Shown here: positions 48,481-57,704 of the stretch, in pieces
How positions within the stretch are numbered: the stretch's first letter is position 1
How the letters are laid out: every line of letters begins with the position of its first letter
Assembly: GCF_012396365.1 (NCBI RefSeq)
Contig: NZ_JAAXPG010000004.1
Span: forward strand, 186,001 to 250,000
Reading direction: 5' to 3'
Length of the DNA stretch: 64,000 nt
From: Nocardiopsis alborubida
Lineage (GTDB): Bacteria; Actinomycetota; Actinomycetes; Streptosporangiales; Streptosporangiaceae
Made by a program: the position numbers and the translations under genes
The notes under the pieces: generated by a model
What the model was told of the DNA's origin: nothing
The model's database searches: none
Seen by the model: the letters and a program-made list of their open reading frames with translations, nothing else

Positions 48481-48595
48481 CGGTCACTCACCTCCCGGGT
48501 ATGTGTTGTCGTTGCCGTCCCCGCGGGGACGCGGTCGCTCCGCGCCGGGACCCGAGGGCCGCCCGTGGTCGCGGACGCCGGGGCCCGTGAGCCGG

Positions 48596-49090
48596 TCAGC
48601 GCTCCAGGCGCTCGTACACCAGGCGCTCTCCGACGCTGCCCGAGCGCCAGACGTCGTCGCAGGCCTCGGCCATGGCGGGCAGGTTCTCGACGACGGCGGC
48701 GAACACGTTGCCGGGGACCCAGCCGACGTCGCCGTTGAGGAGCAGGTTGTTGCGCCCGTAGAAGAGGGCGAGGTCGATGACGCCGGGCAGGTGGCCGATT
48801 CCCTTGTCCTCCTTGAAGGCGCGGTCGAGCATGCCCCCGTCGAAGGAGAAGTAGACGACGTCGCCGGGGATCGGGGTGACGGTGGGGTTCTCCTGGCCGG
48901 GCTCGACCTCGGCGAACCGAGGCACCATCGTGTAGACCTCGTTGCGCGCGTACTTGGCGTGCTGGACCGCGTCGCCCTGCGGCAGGGCGTTCCAGACCGC
49001 CTCACAGGTGCGGGGCGCGTCCTTGTCCAGGAGTTCGGCGACGCAGGAGACCCCGCGCCTGGGCAGGGTGATGGTCATGTACCGGGGCAA
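48596..49090 (-). CDS. DUF3830 family protein
   Basis: A 164-aa protein of the cyclophilin-like DUF3830 family (ITLPRRGVSCVAELLDKDAPRTCEAVWNALPQGD, HAKYARNEVYTMVPRF, PIPGDVVYFSFDGG, IDLALFYGRNNLLLNGDVGWVPGNVFAAV). TTG 49090 is preferred since AAGGGA lies seven bases upstream; ATG 49078 is an alternative. It is the first gene of the leftward operon with two isomerase-like proteins and the GntR regulator. The biochemical role of DUF3830 is not established to my knowledge. Confidence 0.85.
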   Translation of the reverse strand: MPRYMTITLPRRGVSCVAELLDKDAPRTCEAVWNALPQGDAVQHAKYARNEVYTMVPRFAEVEPGQENPTVTPIPGDVVYFSFDGGMLDRAFKEDKGIGHLPGVIDLALFYGRNNLLLNGDVGWVPGNVFAAVVENLPAMAEACDDVWRSGSVGERLVYERLER

Positions 49091-49153
49091 TGGGTAGTCC
49101 CTTCGACGTCGGGTAGCGGGACCTGCGGGAACACCCCCGGCGTCGGGGCTGTT

Positions 49154-49194
49154 GATTGTTGACAATCCTAGGGTCCACAACCTGGATGCGGCAA
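49154..49194 (-). promoter_or_regulatory. Leftward promoter with GntR-type operator
   Basis: The palindrome GATTGTTGACAATC (49154-49167) overlaps TAGGAT (49170-49165), the -10 of a minus-strand promoter whose -35 is TTGCCG (49194-49189), 18 bp away. It drives the DUF3830-isomerase operon. A bound repressor would sit on the -10. Confidence 0.65.
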
Positions 49195-49276
49195 TAACCC
49201 CGATGCGAGTGGGTATCCCGGGCAGGTCAGAGGTGGTGTGAGAGGTGCGGGTTCCGGCGGAAACAGTCGGTTTGTG

Positions 49277-49310
49277 GATTGTTGACAATCCTATGTCGGC
49301 TCCCTAGCGT
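49277..49310 (+). promoter_or_regulatory. Rightward promoter with GntR-type operator
   Basis: The third GATTGTTGACAATC (49277-49290) contains TTGACA (49282-49287), a consensus -35, followed after 17 bp by TAGCGT (49305-49310). The promoter drives the dehydrogenase-amidase genes. Operator and -35 are the same bases, so repression would be direct. Confidence 0.7.
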
Positions 49311-49380
49311 TTCCCGTGCAGGGCGATCCGTCCCCGACGACCTCTCTGAACCACCGTCGCCAACCGGAGAGTGCACGCCC

Positions 49381-50400
49381 GTGAACAGCCTCACCCCGCC
49401 CGACCGCCCGAGACTCCTCGTCCTCCACGGCGACGAACTCCCGCCCGGCCGCGAGCGGATGGACGACCATCCCCGGCTCGGCGAGGTCGTCTACGCCACC
49501 GCCGACGAACTCCCCGCCAGGCTGCCCGGGACGCACGCGCTGCTGGTGTGGGACCTGTTCACCGAGGCGCTGGCCTCCGCCTGGCCCAAGGCCGACTCCC
49601 TGGCCTGGGTGCACGCCGCCACCGCCGGGGTGGACAACCTCATGTTCCCCGGCCTGGTGGAGAGCCCCGCCGTGGTCACCAACTCGCGCGGGGTCTTCGA
49701 CGAGCCCATCGCCGAGTACGTGCTCGGCCAGGTCGTCGCCTTCGCCAAGGGCTTCCAGCAGACCTGGGAGCACCAGCGCGAACGCCGCTGGGAGCACCGG
49801 GAGACCGAGCGGGTCTCCGGCAGGCGGGTCCTCGTGGTCGGGACCGGGCCGATCGGCCGCCACATCGCCCGCAAGCTGACGGCCGTGGGCATGCGCGTGC
49901 GCGCCTCCGGCAGCCGCGCGCGCGGCGGCGACCCCGACTTCGGCACCGTGGTCGAGTCCAGCCTGGCCGAACGCGGCGCCGACGGCGCCCCGACCCTGGC
50001 CGGCGAGCTCCCCGAGGCGGACTACGTGGTGATCGCCGCCCCGCTCACCGACGCCACCCGTGGGCTGGTCGACCGCCGGTTCCTGGGACTGATGAAACCC
50101 ACCGCGCGGCTGGTCAACGTGGCGCGCGGCCCCATCGTGGTCGAGGCCGACCTGGCCGCGGCCCTGGAGCACCGCCTCATCGCGGGCGCCGCACTGGACG
50201 TGTTCGAGGACGAGCCCCTCAAGGCGGTCTCCCCGCTGTGGGGACTGCCCGGGTCGGTGGTCTCGCCGCACATGTCCGGCGACGTCGTCGGCTGGCGCGG
50301 TGACCTCATGGACCTGTTCCTCGACAACCTCGCCCGTTACCTGGACGGGCGTGAACTGCTCAACGTGGTCGACAAGAGCCGCGGCTACGTGCCCGGCTGA
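49381..50400 (+). CDS. D-2-hydroxyacid dehydrogenase family protein
   Basis: A 339-aa NAD-dependent dehydrogenase. The Rossmann motif is VLVVGTGPIGRHIARKL; NVARGPIVVEADLAAAL, the Arg/Glu region DVFEDEPL and the catalytic His (H297 in VVSPHMSGD) follow. Members reduce 2-oxoacids or oxidise D-2-hydroxyacids. GTG 49381 has GGAGAG upstream. It starts 71 bp after the operator-promoter and 29 bp before the amidase. The cluster suggests a substrate linked to a C4-C5 dicarboxylate, but this is inference. Confidence 0.88.
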   Translation: MNSLTPPDRPRLLVLHGDELPPGRERMDDHPRLGEVVYATADELPARLPGTHALLVWDLFTEALASAWPKADSLAWVHAATAGVDNLMFPGLVESPAVVTNSRGVFDEPIAEYVLGQVVAFAKGFQQTWEHQRERRWEHRETERVSGRRVLVVGTGPIGRHIARKLTAVGMRVRASGSRARGGDPDFGTVVESSLAERGADGAPTLAGELPEADYVVIAAPLTDATRGLVDRRFLGLMKPTARLVNVARGPIVVEADLAAALEHRLIAGAALDVFEDEPLKAVSPLWGLPGSVVSPHMSGDVVGWRGDLMDLFLDNLARYLDGRELLNVVDKSRGYVPG

Positions 50401-50429
50401 CCCCTGATGGCGTGACACGGGAGGCTGAA

Positions 50430-51944
50430 GTGACGATCCGTTCCGACCGGGCCGGGACCGAGGACGCGAGCGCGGACGTCGGCGCGGCCGAGGGCGCCCC
50501 GGGGGCGACCGCGGTTCCGCAGGCGCGCTCCGGCGGGCCCTCCGTACCGGCCGACCTGTCCGCCGAGCGGCTGCTCGCGGCCTACGCCGCCGGGGAGCTT
50601 TCCCCGGTGGAGGCCGTCGACTCCGTCCTAGAGCGCATCGAGCGGGACAACCCGGCGCTCAACGCGTTCTGCCTGGTGCGCCCGGACGAGGCCCGCGAGG
50701 CCGCCCGCGCCTCCGCCGAGCGGTGGCGGCGCGGCGAGCCCTCCGGGGCCCTGGACGGGGTGCCGGTCTCGGTCAAGGACGTCCACCTCACCCGGGGATG
50801 GCCCACCCTGAAGGGGTCGGTCACCAGCTCCCAGGAGGGGACGTGGGAGGAGGACTCCCCGGCGGTGGCCCGGCTGCGGGAGAGCGGCGCGGTGTTCGTC
50901 GGCAAGACGACCACGCCCGAGCTGGCCTGGAAGGGCGTCACCGACGGCCCGCTCACCGGCGTCACCCGCAACCCGTGGGACCTGTCCACCACGCCGGGCG
51001 GCTCCAGCGGCGGGTCCGCGGCGGCCGTCGCGGCCGGGATGGCCCCGCTGTCCACCGGTACTGACGGGGGCGGCTCGATCCGCATCCCGGCCAGCTTCAC
51101 CGGTGTCTGCGGGATCAAGCCCACGTGGGGCCTGGTGCCGCACTACCCGGCCAGTCCCTTCGGGTCGCTCGCGCACACCGGGCCGCTGGCCCGCACGGTG
51201 GGCGACATGGCGCTGATGCTGGAGGTCATGGCCCAACCCGACGCGCGCGACTGGGCGGCGTTGGCACCGCCCGCGCCCGGTCTCGGCGACGTGCGTCTGC
51301 GCGCCGACGCCGAACGGCTGGTGCGGGGCATGCGGATCGCCTACAGCCCCACCCTGGGCGGTCTGGACGTGGACCCGGAGGTGGCGGCGGCGGTCGCCGA
51401 CGCGGTGGCCGTGTTCGAGGCGCTGGGCGCCCGGGTGGAGGAGGCCGACCCCGGCCTGCCCGACTCCCGGGAGGAGTTCCACGTGCTGTGGTACTCCGGT
51501 GCGGCCAAGGCCACGGACCGGCTCACGGACCGCCAGCGGGACCTGCTCGACCCCGGCCTGCGGGAGATCGTGGAGGAGGGGCTGACCTACTCGGCGCAGG
51601 ACTACCTGACCGCGATGGCGCTGCGGATGGAGATGGGCGCGCGGATGGGCCGCTTCCACGGCGCCTACGACCTGCTGCTCACCCCGTCGATGCCGATCGC
51701 GGCGTTCGAGGCGGGGCTGGAGTCGCCGCCGCGGCTGGCGGGGGAGCGGTGGACCTCCTGGGCGGGGTTCAGCTACCCGTTCAACATGACCCAGCAGCCC
51801 GCGGCGAGCGTGCCGTGCGGGTTCACGGCGGCGGGGCTGCCGGTGGGCCTCCAGGTGGTCGGTCCCCGGCACGCCGACGCCCGGGTGTTGGCGGCCTGCC
51901 GCGCGTTCGAGCTCGCCCGTCCCTGGGCGGACCGGAGGCCGTGA
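50430..51944 (+). CDS. Amidase signature enzyme
   Basis: A 504-aa Ser-cisSer-Lys amidase. The catalytic Lys lies in VSVKDVH, the cis-Ser in [16 protein letters not shown] and the nucleophile Ser in [14 protein letters not shown]. Amidase-signature enzymes hydrolyse carboxamides, including those of dicarboxylates. GTG 50430 is favoured because GGGAGG is five bases upstream; the GTG six codons earlier has none. It is in an operon with the hydroxyacid dehydrogenase and under the third GntR palindrome. It may release ammonia from an amide precursor before the isomerase step. Confidence 0.9.
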   Translation: MTIRSDRAGTEDASADVGAAEGAPGATAVPQARSGGPSVPADLSAERLLAAYAAGELSPVEAVDSVLERIERDNPALNAFCLVRPDEAREAARASAERWRRGEPSGALDGVPVSVKDVHLTRGWPTLKGSVTSSQEGTWEEDSPAVARLRESGAVFVGKTTTPELAWKGVTDGPLTGVTRNPWDLSTTPGGSSGGSAAAVAAGMAPLSTGTDGGGSIRIPASFTGVCGIKPTWGLVPHYPASPFGSLAHTGPLARTVGDMALMLEVMAQPDARDWAALAPPAPGLGDVRLRADAERLVRGMRIAYSPTLGGLDVDPEVAAAVADAVAVFEALGARVEEADPGLPDSREEFHVLWYSGAAKATDRLTDRQRDLLDPGLREIVEEGLTYSAQDYLTAMALRMEMGARMGRFHGAYDLLLTPSMPIAAFEAGLESPPRLAGERWTSWAGFSYPFNMTQQPAASVPCGFTAAGLPVGLQVVGPRHADARVLAACRAFELARPWADRRP

Positions 51945-52152
51945 ATTCTGATGTGTTTCGTGGCTTGTGGGAGTCACGTGCACACCCGCTGCTATCAGGC
52001 GCTTTGCTTTACGGATGAGGAGAATTGTCCGTTTGTAGGACCTTCGTCCGAGGAGTTCGGTGCCTAAGGGCCCGCGCGCGGGCCTCCGCACGTATTACCG
52101 TCTTCATCGGAGCGGTGTCTGATCGCGGTGACGCAGGGATGAGGATGGGCCG

Positions 52153-52824
52153 ATGCCGGGTGGTGGAGCCGAGGGCGTTCGCAAGCAGATCAGGGTGTTC
52201 CTGGTGGACGACCACGAGGTGGTCCGCCGGGGCGTGGCCGCCCTGCTGGAGACCGAGGACGACATGACCGTCGTCGGCGAGGCCGGGACGGCCGAACAGG
52301 CGTTGTCGCGCATCCCCGTGGTGCTGCCCGACGTCGCGGTCCTGGACGTGCGGCTGCCGGGCGGGTCGGGCGTGCAGGTGTGCCGGGAGATCCGCTCGGA
52401 CCACCCCGAGATCGCCTGCCTGATGCTGACCTCGTTCGCCGACGAGGACGCCCTGTACGACGCCGTCATGGCCGGAGCGGCCGGGTACGTGCTCAAGCAG
52501 ATCCACGGCGCCGACCTGGTCGGGGCGGTGCGCACGGTGGCCTCGGGCGGCTCGCTGCTGGACTCGGGAAGCACCGGCGCGATGCTGGAGCGGCTGCGCG
52601 GCGCCCAGGCCGAGCCGGACCCGCTGGCCGAGCTGACCCCGCAGGAACGGCAGATCCTCGACCTCATCGGTGAGGGGATGACCAACAGGCAGATCGGCGA
52701 GCGCCTGTACCTGGCGGAGAAGACCGTCAAGAACTACGTGTCCGCCCTGCTGTCCAAGCTGGACCTCAAGCGCCGCACACAGGCCGCCGTGCTCGTCGCC
52801 GAACTGCGCGGCCGCCGCTACTGA
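52153..52824 (+). CDS. devR: DevR/NarL-like response regulator
   Basis: A 223-aa LuxR-type response regulator. The receiver has acidic residues D19-D20, phosphoacceptor D65 (VAVLDVRLPGG) and K115-type Lys (YVLKQI). The C-terminal HTH (LTPQERQILDLIGEGMTNRQIGERLYLAEKTVKNYVSALLSKLDLKRRTQ) resembles DevR/DosR. Its gene is convergent with a DevS-like sensor kinase at 52982-54727, which makes it the likely partner. In Mycobacterium DevR drives the hypoxia dormancy regulon; here the regulon is not known. Confidence 0.85.
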   Translation: MPGGGAEGVRKQIRVFLVDDHEVVRRGVAALLETEDDMTVVGEAGTAEQALSRIPVVLPDVAVLDVRLPGGSGVQVCREIRSDHPEIACLMLTSFADEDALYDAVMAGAAGYVLKQIHGADLVGAVRTVASGGSLLDSGSTGAMLERLRGAQAEPDPLAELTPQERQILDLIGEGMTNRQIGERLYLAEKTVKNYVSALLSKLDLKRRTQAAVLVAELRGRRY

Positions 52825-52825
52825 C

Positions 52826-52865
52826 CCCGGCTGCCCGGCCCGCCTCAGCGGATCGGGCAGCCGGG
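52826..52865. terminator. Hairpin between convergent devR and devS-like genes
   Basis: CCCGGCTGCCCG (52826-52837) pairs with CGGGCAGCCGGG (52854-52865) across a 16-nt loop, directly after the devR stop codon. It may terminate both directions. Confidence 0.75.
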
Positions 52866-52981
52866 CCGGTCACGGCGGTCCCGCGAGCCCCGGCGGACGC
52901 GAGGCCGCCCAGGGGACTTCCGGGTCGCGTGGAGGCTTCCCGGGCCCCGGAGAGGCCTCCGGGGCCGCGTTCCCGGTTCGC

Positions 52982-54727
52982 TCAGAAGCTGTCCGGAGGC
53001 GGCACGGCGTCGTCGCGCAGGGGTACCCGCCACACCAGCACCGTGCCCCCGCCCTCGCTCCCGCGCGCGGTGAAGCCGCCGCCCAGCGCCCGGGCCCGCT
53101 GCTCCAGGTTGCGCAGACCGCTGCGCCGCCCCTGCTCGGGCAGGCCCACGCCGTTGTCGGTCACCGTCAGGGCCAGGGTGGTCGGACGCCCGGTGACCGA
53201 GGTCTCCTCCACCGCCACCGACACGTGCACCTCCGTCGCGCGCGCGTGCCGCGCCACGTTGGTCAGTCCCTCGCCGAGCACCGCGAGCAGCTGCTCGCCG
53301 ATGTCGTCGGGCACGGACGCGTCGATCGGCCCGTCCAGGCTCACCCCGGGATGGCACCCCAGGCTGTGCGCGGTGTTCTCGGCCAGTCCCAGGATGCGCC
53401 CGCGCAGCGACGTGTCCCTGCGGCTCGGCGGGTTCTGGAGCGCGAAGATCGTCGAGCGGATCTCACGGATGGTGCCGTCGAGCTCGTCGATGGTCCGCTG
53501 CACCCGCTCCTCGGCCTCGGGCGAGGTGATCAGCCGCATCGTGCTCATCAGCGTCATCGCCGAGGCGAACAGGCGCTGGATCACCACGTCGTGCAGGTCC
53601 TTGGCGATCCGGTCGCGTTCCTCCAGCACCGCCAGGCGCTCGGTGTCGCGCCGCGCCTCGGCCAGTTCGAGGGCCACCGCGGCCTGCACCGAGAACCCGT
53701 GCAGCATGCGGCGTACCGCCGCGGTGAACGGGGCGCGGTCGGACAGCTTGCCCAGGAGCAGCACCCCGCGCGTGTTCCCCGGGGTGCCCAGGGGCACCAC
53801 CAGACCCGAACCGTAGCCGCGGTGGGCGAGCATGGGGCAGTTCGCCCGGCTCAGGTCGGGAACGCTCAGGGCCTCTCCCGACTCGTACACCCATCCGCAC
53901 GCGGAGTCGTGGATCTCCACCGGCGTCCCCAGGATCTCCTGGGCGATGGGCCCGTCCGCGATCTCCGCGAACAGGTGTCCCCGGGCGCGGGAGTCGGGGA
54001 GCATGATCACGGCCGTGTCCGCGCCGCCGATCTCCCGGGCCTGCGCGGCCATGTGGGCGAGCACCTCGGAGGTGTCGGCGCCAGACAACAGGCGGGTGGT
54101 GACCTCGGTGGACGCGGCCAGCCACCGCTCGCGCAGCCGCGCCTCCTCGTACAGGCGCGCGTTCTCGATGGCCAGGCCCGCGGCGGTGGCCAGCGCGGCC
54201 ACCACCGCCTCGTCGTCCTCGTCGAACTCCGCGCCCCTGGCCTTCTCGGTGAGGTAGAGGTTGCCGAAGACCTCGTCGCGTACCTGGATGGGGACGCCGA
54301 GGAAACTGCCCATGTGCGGGTGGCCCTCGGGGAAGCCCTCGAAGTCGGGGTGCTCGCGCAGGTCGGCCAGGCGCAGCGACGCGCGCTCGTTCAGGGGCAC
54401 GCCCAGAACGCCCTTGCCGTGGGGGAAGCCGCTGATGCGCCGGGCCTGCTCCTCGCTCATGCCCACGGGGATGAACTCGCTGAAGCCCCCGTCCTCGTCC
54501 ATCACGCCCAGGCCCGCGTACCGGGCGCCGGTCAGCTGCGCCGCCGCCTCGGTCAGTCTGCGCAGCACGGTCGCCAGGTCGAGGTCGCCGCCGATGGCCA
54601 GGACGGCCTGGAGCAGCGACTGCACCCGGCCGTGCGCGGACATGCGCGAGTCCAGTGAGTGCACCTCGTTCAGCAGTTCGTCCACGCTGTCGGGGGACAG
54701 GGAGGAGCTCTGGGGGATCTCAGTCAT
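52982..54727 (-). CDS. devS: DevS/DosS-like GAF sensor histidine kinase
   Basis: A 581-aa cytoplasmic sensor kinase. Two GAF domains (residues 40-195 and 215-370) precede a HisKA_3 dimerisation domain with phosphoacceptor H in RIAKDLHDVVIQRLF, and an HATPase (EGLTNVARHARATEV, DNGVGLPEQG). In the first GAF, H136 (PEGHPHMGSFLGVP) matches the haem-ligand His of Mycobacterium DosS/DosT (YHPPMRTFLGVP), so haem-based oxygen or redox sensing is likely. No membrane helix is present. ATG 54727 follows GGAGG. It is convergent with devR. Confidence 0.9.
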   Translation of the reverse strand: MTEIPQSSSLSPDSVDELLNEVHSLDSRMSAHGRVQSLLQAVLAIGGDLDLATVLRRLTEAAAQLTGARYAGLGVMDEDGGFSEFIPVGMSEEQARRISGFPHGKGVLGVPLNERASLRLADLREHPDFEGFPEGHPHMGSFLGVPIQVRDEVFGNLYLTEKARGAEFDEDDEAVVAALATAAGLAIENARLYEEARLRERWLAASTEVTTRLLSGADTSEVLAHMAAQAREIGGADTAVIMLPDSRARGHLFAEIADGPIAQEILGTPVEIHDSACGWVYESGEALSVPDLSRANCPMLAHRGYGSGLVVPLGTPGNTRGVLLLGKLSDRAPFTAAVRRMLHGFSVQAAVALELAEARRDTERLAVLEERDRIAKDLHDVVIQRLFASAMTLMSTMRLITSPEAEERVQRTIDELDGTIREIRSTIFALQNPPSRRDTSLRGRILGLAENTAHSLGCHPGVSLDGPIDASVPDDIGEQLLAVLGEGLTNVARHARATEVHVSVAVEETSVTGRPTTLALTVTDNGVGLPEQGRRSGLRNLEQRARALGGGFTARGSEGGGTVLVWRVPLRDDAVPPPDSF

Positions 54728-55042
54728 GTGTCTGTCAACCTCCGCAGAGCCGGTCGGCGTTGTGGCAATGCGCGTTTCCCTCGGGCGTAATAGTTGAATT
54801 GTCGTTGGTTTTTCCCCGGTTTGCCACATCTTGCTGTTCAGGGGCCGGTTCCGGATGGGCGGGAATTCCTGTGGATTCGGGGTTCCGGTCGTCTAATTCA
54901 TGCTAACGTCGCGATCAGCGGACGCGAGGAGGTCCTTGTGACCTCCCGTCCCACGGCTGGAACGCGCCGCCCAGTGCGGAGCCACCGGCCCCGACCGCCC
55001 CCCGCGTGTCGATCCGCGCCCCACGGTGGAGAGGAACCCCCG
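54728..55042. other. 315-bp divergent intergenic region
   Basis: Holds the promoter regions of devS (leftward) and the secreted low-complexity protein (rightward). It includes an AT-rich stretch (AATAGTTGAATTGTCGTTGG) but no recognisable operator. Confidence 0.4.
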
Positions 55043-56038
55043 GTGTCTGGAGTCCACGGTCTCACGAGCGCCCCCGGCGCCCGTTTCGCCGTGGTCCCCG
55101 CGCCGGTGCGGCGGGCGCTGCTGCTCGCCGCCCTCGTCTCCGGCCTCCTGGTCACCGCGTGGCTGACGGCCTCCGACCCCGTGCGGGCGCAGGAGGAGGG
55201 GGAGGCCGCTCCCCTGACACACCAGGCCGCGTCCGTCACCGGAACCGTGCGTGCTCCCGCGACGCAGGCGGTCGCGAACCGGCCGGAGGCGGCGCAGGCC
55301 GCTCAGGGGCACGGCGGCTCGGGCCAGAGCGGTTCGGGGCGGGCCGACGCCGCGCGGACGGACACGGGCCGCCCCGACTCCGGGGACCGCCCGGACGCCG
55401 CGCCCGCGGACGCCGGGGTCTCCGTTCCGGTGGCCGGCAGGATCAACGACCCGCTGGTCGGCGCCGTGTCCGCGGTCGGGGAGAACACCACGCGGATGGT
55501 CCTCGACGGGTCCGCCGGGGTCTCCCGCGGCAACGTGCCCGAGGCCCCCGAGGTGGCCCGGCAGCTCCGCGACACCGTGCACGGGGTGACCGAGCCCGTC
55601 GAGGAGTACCTCGACGAGGACGACGCCTCCGGCGCGAAACCCCAGACAGAGGACTCGGCCCGGACCCCGGACGACACGGACGTGCGGACCGGGGCCGAGA
55701 GCGGGGCGGCGGTGCCGTCCGCGCCGGTCGGCGCCGTCACGCACTTCGTGCCGACCGTCGCCGGGGTCACCGCGGGCGCCGTTCAGCGCCACGCCGACCC
55801 GGCCGCGGAGAACGCCCCCGCCCGGTTGGTCTCCGACCCCGTCGCCACGCCCTCCGGGCTGAACGGCTCCGGTTCGGGTTCCGCCCAGGGCGCCCCCGGC
55901 GGCGTCCCCGCCGTCGCGGGCTACCTGACCACCACCGGCGCCCCGGCACCGGCACCCGGCCGGCTCCAGGCCGCCCGGCACGTCCTGCTCGCGGTTCCCG
56001 CCGAGTCCGCGGACGAGCCGACCTTCTCGCCCGACTAG
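55043..56038 (+). CDS. Secreted low-complexity protein, unknown function
   Basis: A 331-aa protein with a signal peptide or anchor (VRRALLLAALVSGLLVTAWLTASDPVRAQ) and an Ala/Asp/Gly/Pro-rich extracytoplasmic part. Segments that may be folded are VAGRINDPLVGAVSAVGENTTRMVLDG and VARQLRDTVHGVTEPVEEYLDED. No family is recognised. GTG 55043 follows GGAGAGGA. It precedes the repetitive secreted protein at 56391 by 352 bp on the same strand; both are Ala/Gly/Ser-rich exported proteins of unknown role. Confidence 0.65.
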   Translation: MSGVHGLTSAPGARFAVVPAPVRRALLLAALVSGLLVTAWLTASDPVRAQEEGEAAPLTHQAASVTGTVRAPATQAVANRPEAAQAAQGHGGSGQSGSGRADAARTDTGRPDSGDRPDAAPADAGVSVPVAGRINDPLVGAVSAVGENTTRMVLDGSAGVSRGNVPEAPEVARQLRDTVHGVTEPVEEYLDEDDASGAKPQTEDSARTPDDTDVRTGAESGAAVPSAPVGAVTHFVPTVAGVTAGAVQRHADPAAENAPARLVSDPVATPSGLNGSGSGSAQGAPGGVPAVAGYLTTTGAPAPAPGRLQAARHVLLAVPAESADEPTFSPD

Positions 56039-56390
56039 GGGCCTTCCTCCATCCGGTCGCCCAGCGACCCTTCCTGGCACGCCCCTTCCCAGACCCGGAA
56101 CGCCCGCGGACGATCACGTTCGGTGAGGAACCGGATTCCTCTGGGGGTTGACGTGAGCCGCGCACCTCGACGGCGAGGTTCACGTCAGTCAGTGGCCAGC
56201 CAGATCCACGACTGATGACCGGTAGAGCCGCACCGCTCCCTCCAGGCGCGGCGGGCTCTCCCACCGGAAAGCCCGGACCCGAACGGAACCCTCCTCCCGG
56301 CCAGGGGAGCGGAGCCGTCGGACGGCGGGAAGCGCACCCGAACGCCGTCCACGCGAGAACCAGAGACCACACTCCGGAAGGACACACGAC
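56039..56390. other. 352-bp intergenic region with inverted repeat
   Basis: No gene is supported. TGACGTGA (56149-56156) and TCACGTCA (56180-56187) are perfect 8-bp arms 23 bp apart, and the first overlaps TTGACG, a possible -35. This would regulate the repetitive secreted protein gene at 56391. Confidence 0.4.
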
Positions 56391-57704
56391 ATGTTCAACA
56401 CCGCCCGCACCTCTGCCAAGACCCTGCTGGTGGCCGCCAGCACCGCGGGTTTCGTCGCCCTCGGCGCCGGGATCGCCGGGGCTGACGCCCTCGGCGGCGC
56501 CACGGACGGGCTCGCGCTGAACGACCTGGGCAGCCAGGTTCCGGCGCCGCTGACGGAGGGCCTCTCCACGCCCCTGGGCGAGCTGGTCAAGGTCGAGCCC
56601 GGCCAGATCTCCGCCCAGCCCGACGTGCGGCGCCAGTCCGCCCCGGAGCAGCCCCTCGGCCCGGTCGCCGGGAACGCCGTCTCCACCGACACACCGATCC
56701 GGGCGGGGGAGGAGAACGCCACCAACGTCGGACCGCTGGACCTGAACACCGTCAGCGAGACGCTGCCCCTGTCGGGTGCCGAGAGCCCGCTGTCGGGTGA
56801 CCCGCTGTCCGGTCTGCTGGGCGGTTCCTCCGGGCTGGGCGGTCTGCTCGGTGGCGCGGGCGGCGGCACGCTGCCGCTGTCGCACGCCTCCACGGAGTCG
56901 CTGGCCTCGGGTCCGGTGTCGGGTGATCCGCTGTCCGGTCTGCTGGGCGGTTCCTCCGGGCTGGGCGGTTCGAACATCCTGGGTGGCCTGCTCGGCGGTG
57001 CGACTGGCGGCGCGGGTGGTGGCACGCTGCCGCTGTCGCACGCCTCCACGGAGTCGCTGGCCTCGGGTCCGGTGTCGGGTGATCCGCTGTCCGGTCTGCT
57101 GGGCGGTTCCTCCGGGCTGGGCGGTCTGCTCGGCGGCGTGGGCGGCGGCACGCTGCCGCTGTCGCACCCGGAGTCGTCCCTGTCCCTCCAGGACACCAGG
57201 GAGACGGTCGGCACCGGCATCAACCAGCTGGGCTCGTCGGTCGAGCGGGGCACGCACGAGGTCGGCAGCGACCTGAACGGCCTCGACGCCACCCTGCCCG
57301 CGTCCGGGGACACCCTGCCCCTGGCCGCCGCTGACACCCCCACCGGCCCCATCAACGGCCAGAACACCGACCTGACCGGCGGCACCGCCGACCTGGTCTC
57401 CGACCTGGTGCTGTCCGACGACGTGACGCTGCCCATGTCCGCGAGCACCTCCTCGCTGCCCGAGACCGTCACCGACGCCTCGGCCGACTTGCTGCCCTTG
57501 CCCGAGGGCACCCTGCCCATGGCCGCCGCTCCCGAGGTCTCGGACGTCACCGACCTCGCCGTCGACGCCGTCCGCACGACGCAGCTCGACCCCTCCGGTG
57601 ACTTCGTGGGCAACGACCTGGTGGGCGTGGACGGCATGCCCGACCTGGGCCAGCCCGGGTTGGACACCAGCCAGCTGAACCTGCTGCCCGACAGCATCGC
57701 CTGA
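56391..57704 (+). CDS. Repetitive secreted Gly/Leu/Ser-rich protein
   Basis: A 437-aa exported protein. A signal peptide (KTLLVAASTAGFVALGAGIAGADA) is followed by three copies of a 42-52-residue unit (SGDPLSGLLGGSSGLGGLLGG...GGTLPLSHASTESLASGPV), then a non-repetitive region. The motif TLP[LM] recurs at least seven times, spaced through the whole protein. It has no Cys and no anchor. The composition resembles surface amyloid or matrix proteins, but no chaplin or rodlin motif is present. GAAGGA lies just before ATG 56391. Confidence 0.75.
   Translation: MFNTARTSAKTLLVAASTAGFVALGAGIAGADALGGATDGLALNDLGSQVPAPLTEGLSTPLGELVKVEPGQISAQPDVRRQSAPEQPLGPVAGNAVSTDTPIRAGEENATNVGPLDLNTVSETLPLSGAESPLSGDPLSGLLGGSSGLGGLLGGAGGGTLPLSHASTESLASGPVSGDPLSGLLGGSSGLGGSNILGGLLGGATGGAGGGTLPLSHASTESLASGPVSGDPLSGLLGGSSGLGGLLGGVGGGTLPLSHPESSLSLQDTRETVGTGINQLGSSVERGTHEVGSDLNGLDATLPASGDTLPLAAADTPTGPINGQNTDLTGGTADLVSDLVLSDDVTLPMSASTSSLPETVTDASADLLPLPEGTLPMAAAPEVSDVTDLAVDAVRTTQLDPSGDFVGNDLVGVDGMPDLGQPGLDTSQLNLLPDSIA
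56791..57172 (+). repeat. In-frame repeat array in the secreted protein gene
   Basis: TGTCGGGTGA-type words begin near-identical units at 56791, 56917 and 57073. Spacings are 126 bp (42 codons) and 156 bp (52 codons), the extra 30 bp being an insertion that adds SNILGG and neighbours. All spacings keep frame. The third unit ends with a changed tail (SHPESS for SHASTES). Confidence 0.85.

Noticed and set aside
56789..57175. CRISPR-like array
   Set aside because: The repeats are in-frame parts of a secreted protein with 42-52-codon units, not short repeats with unique spacers.
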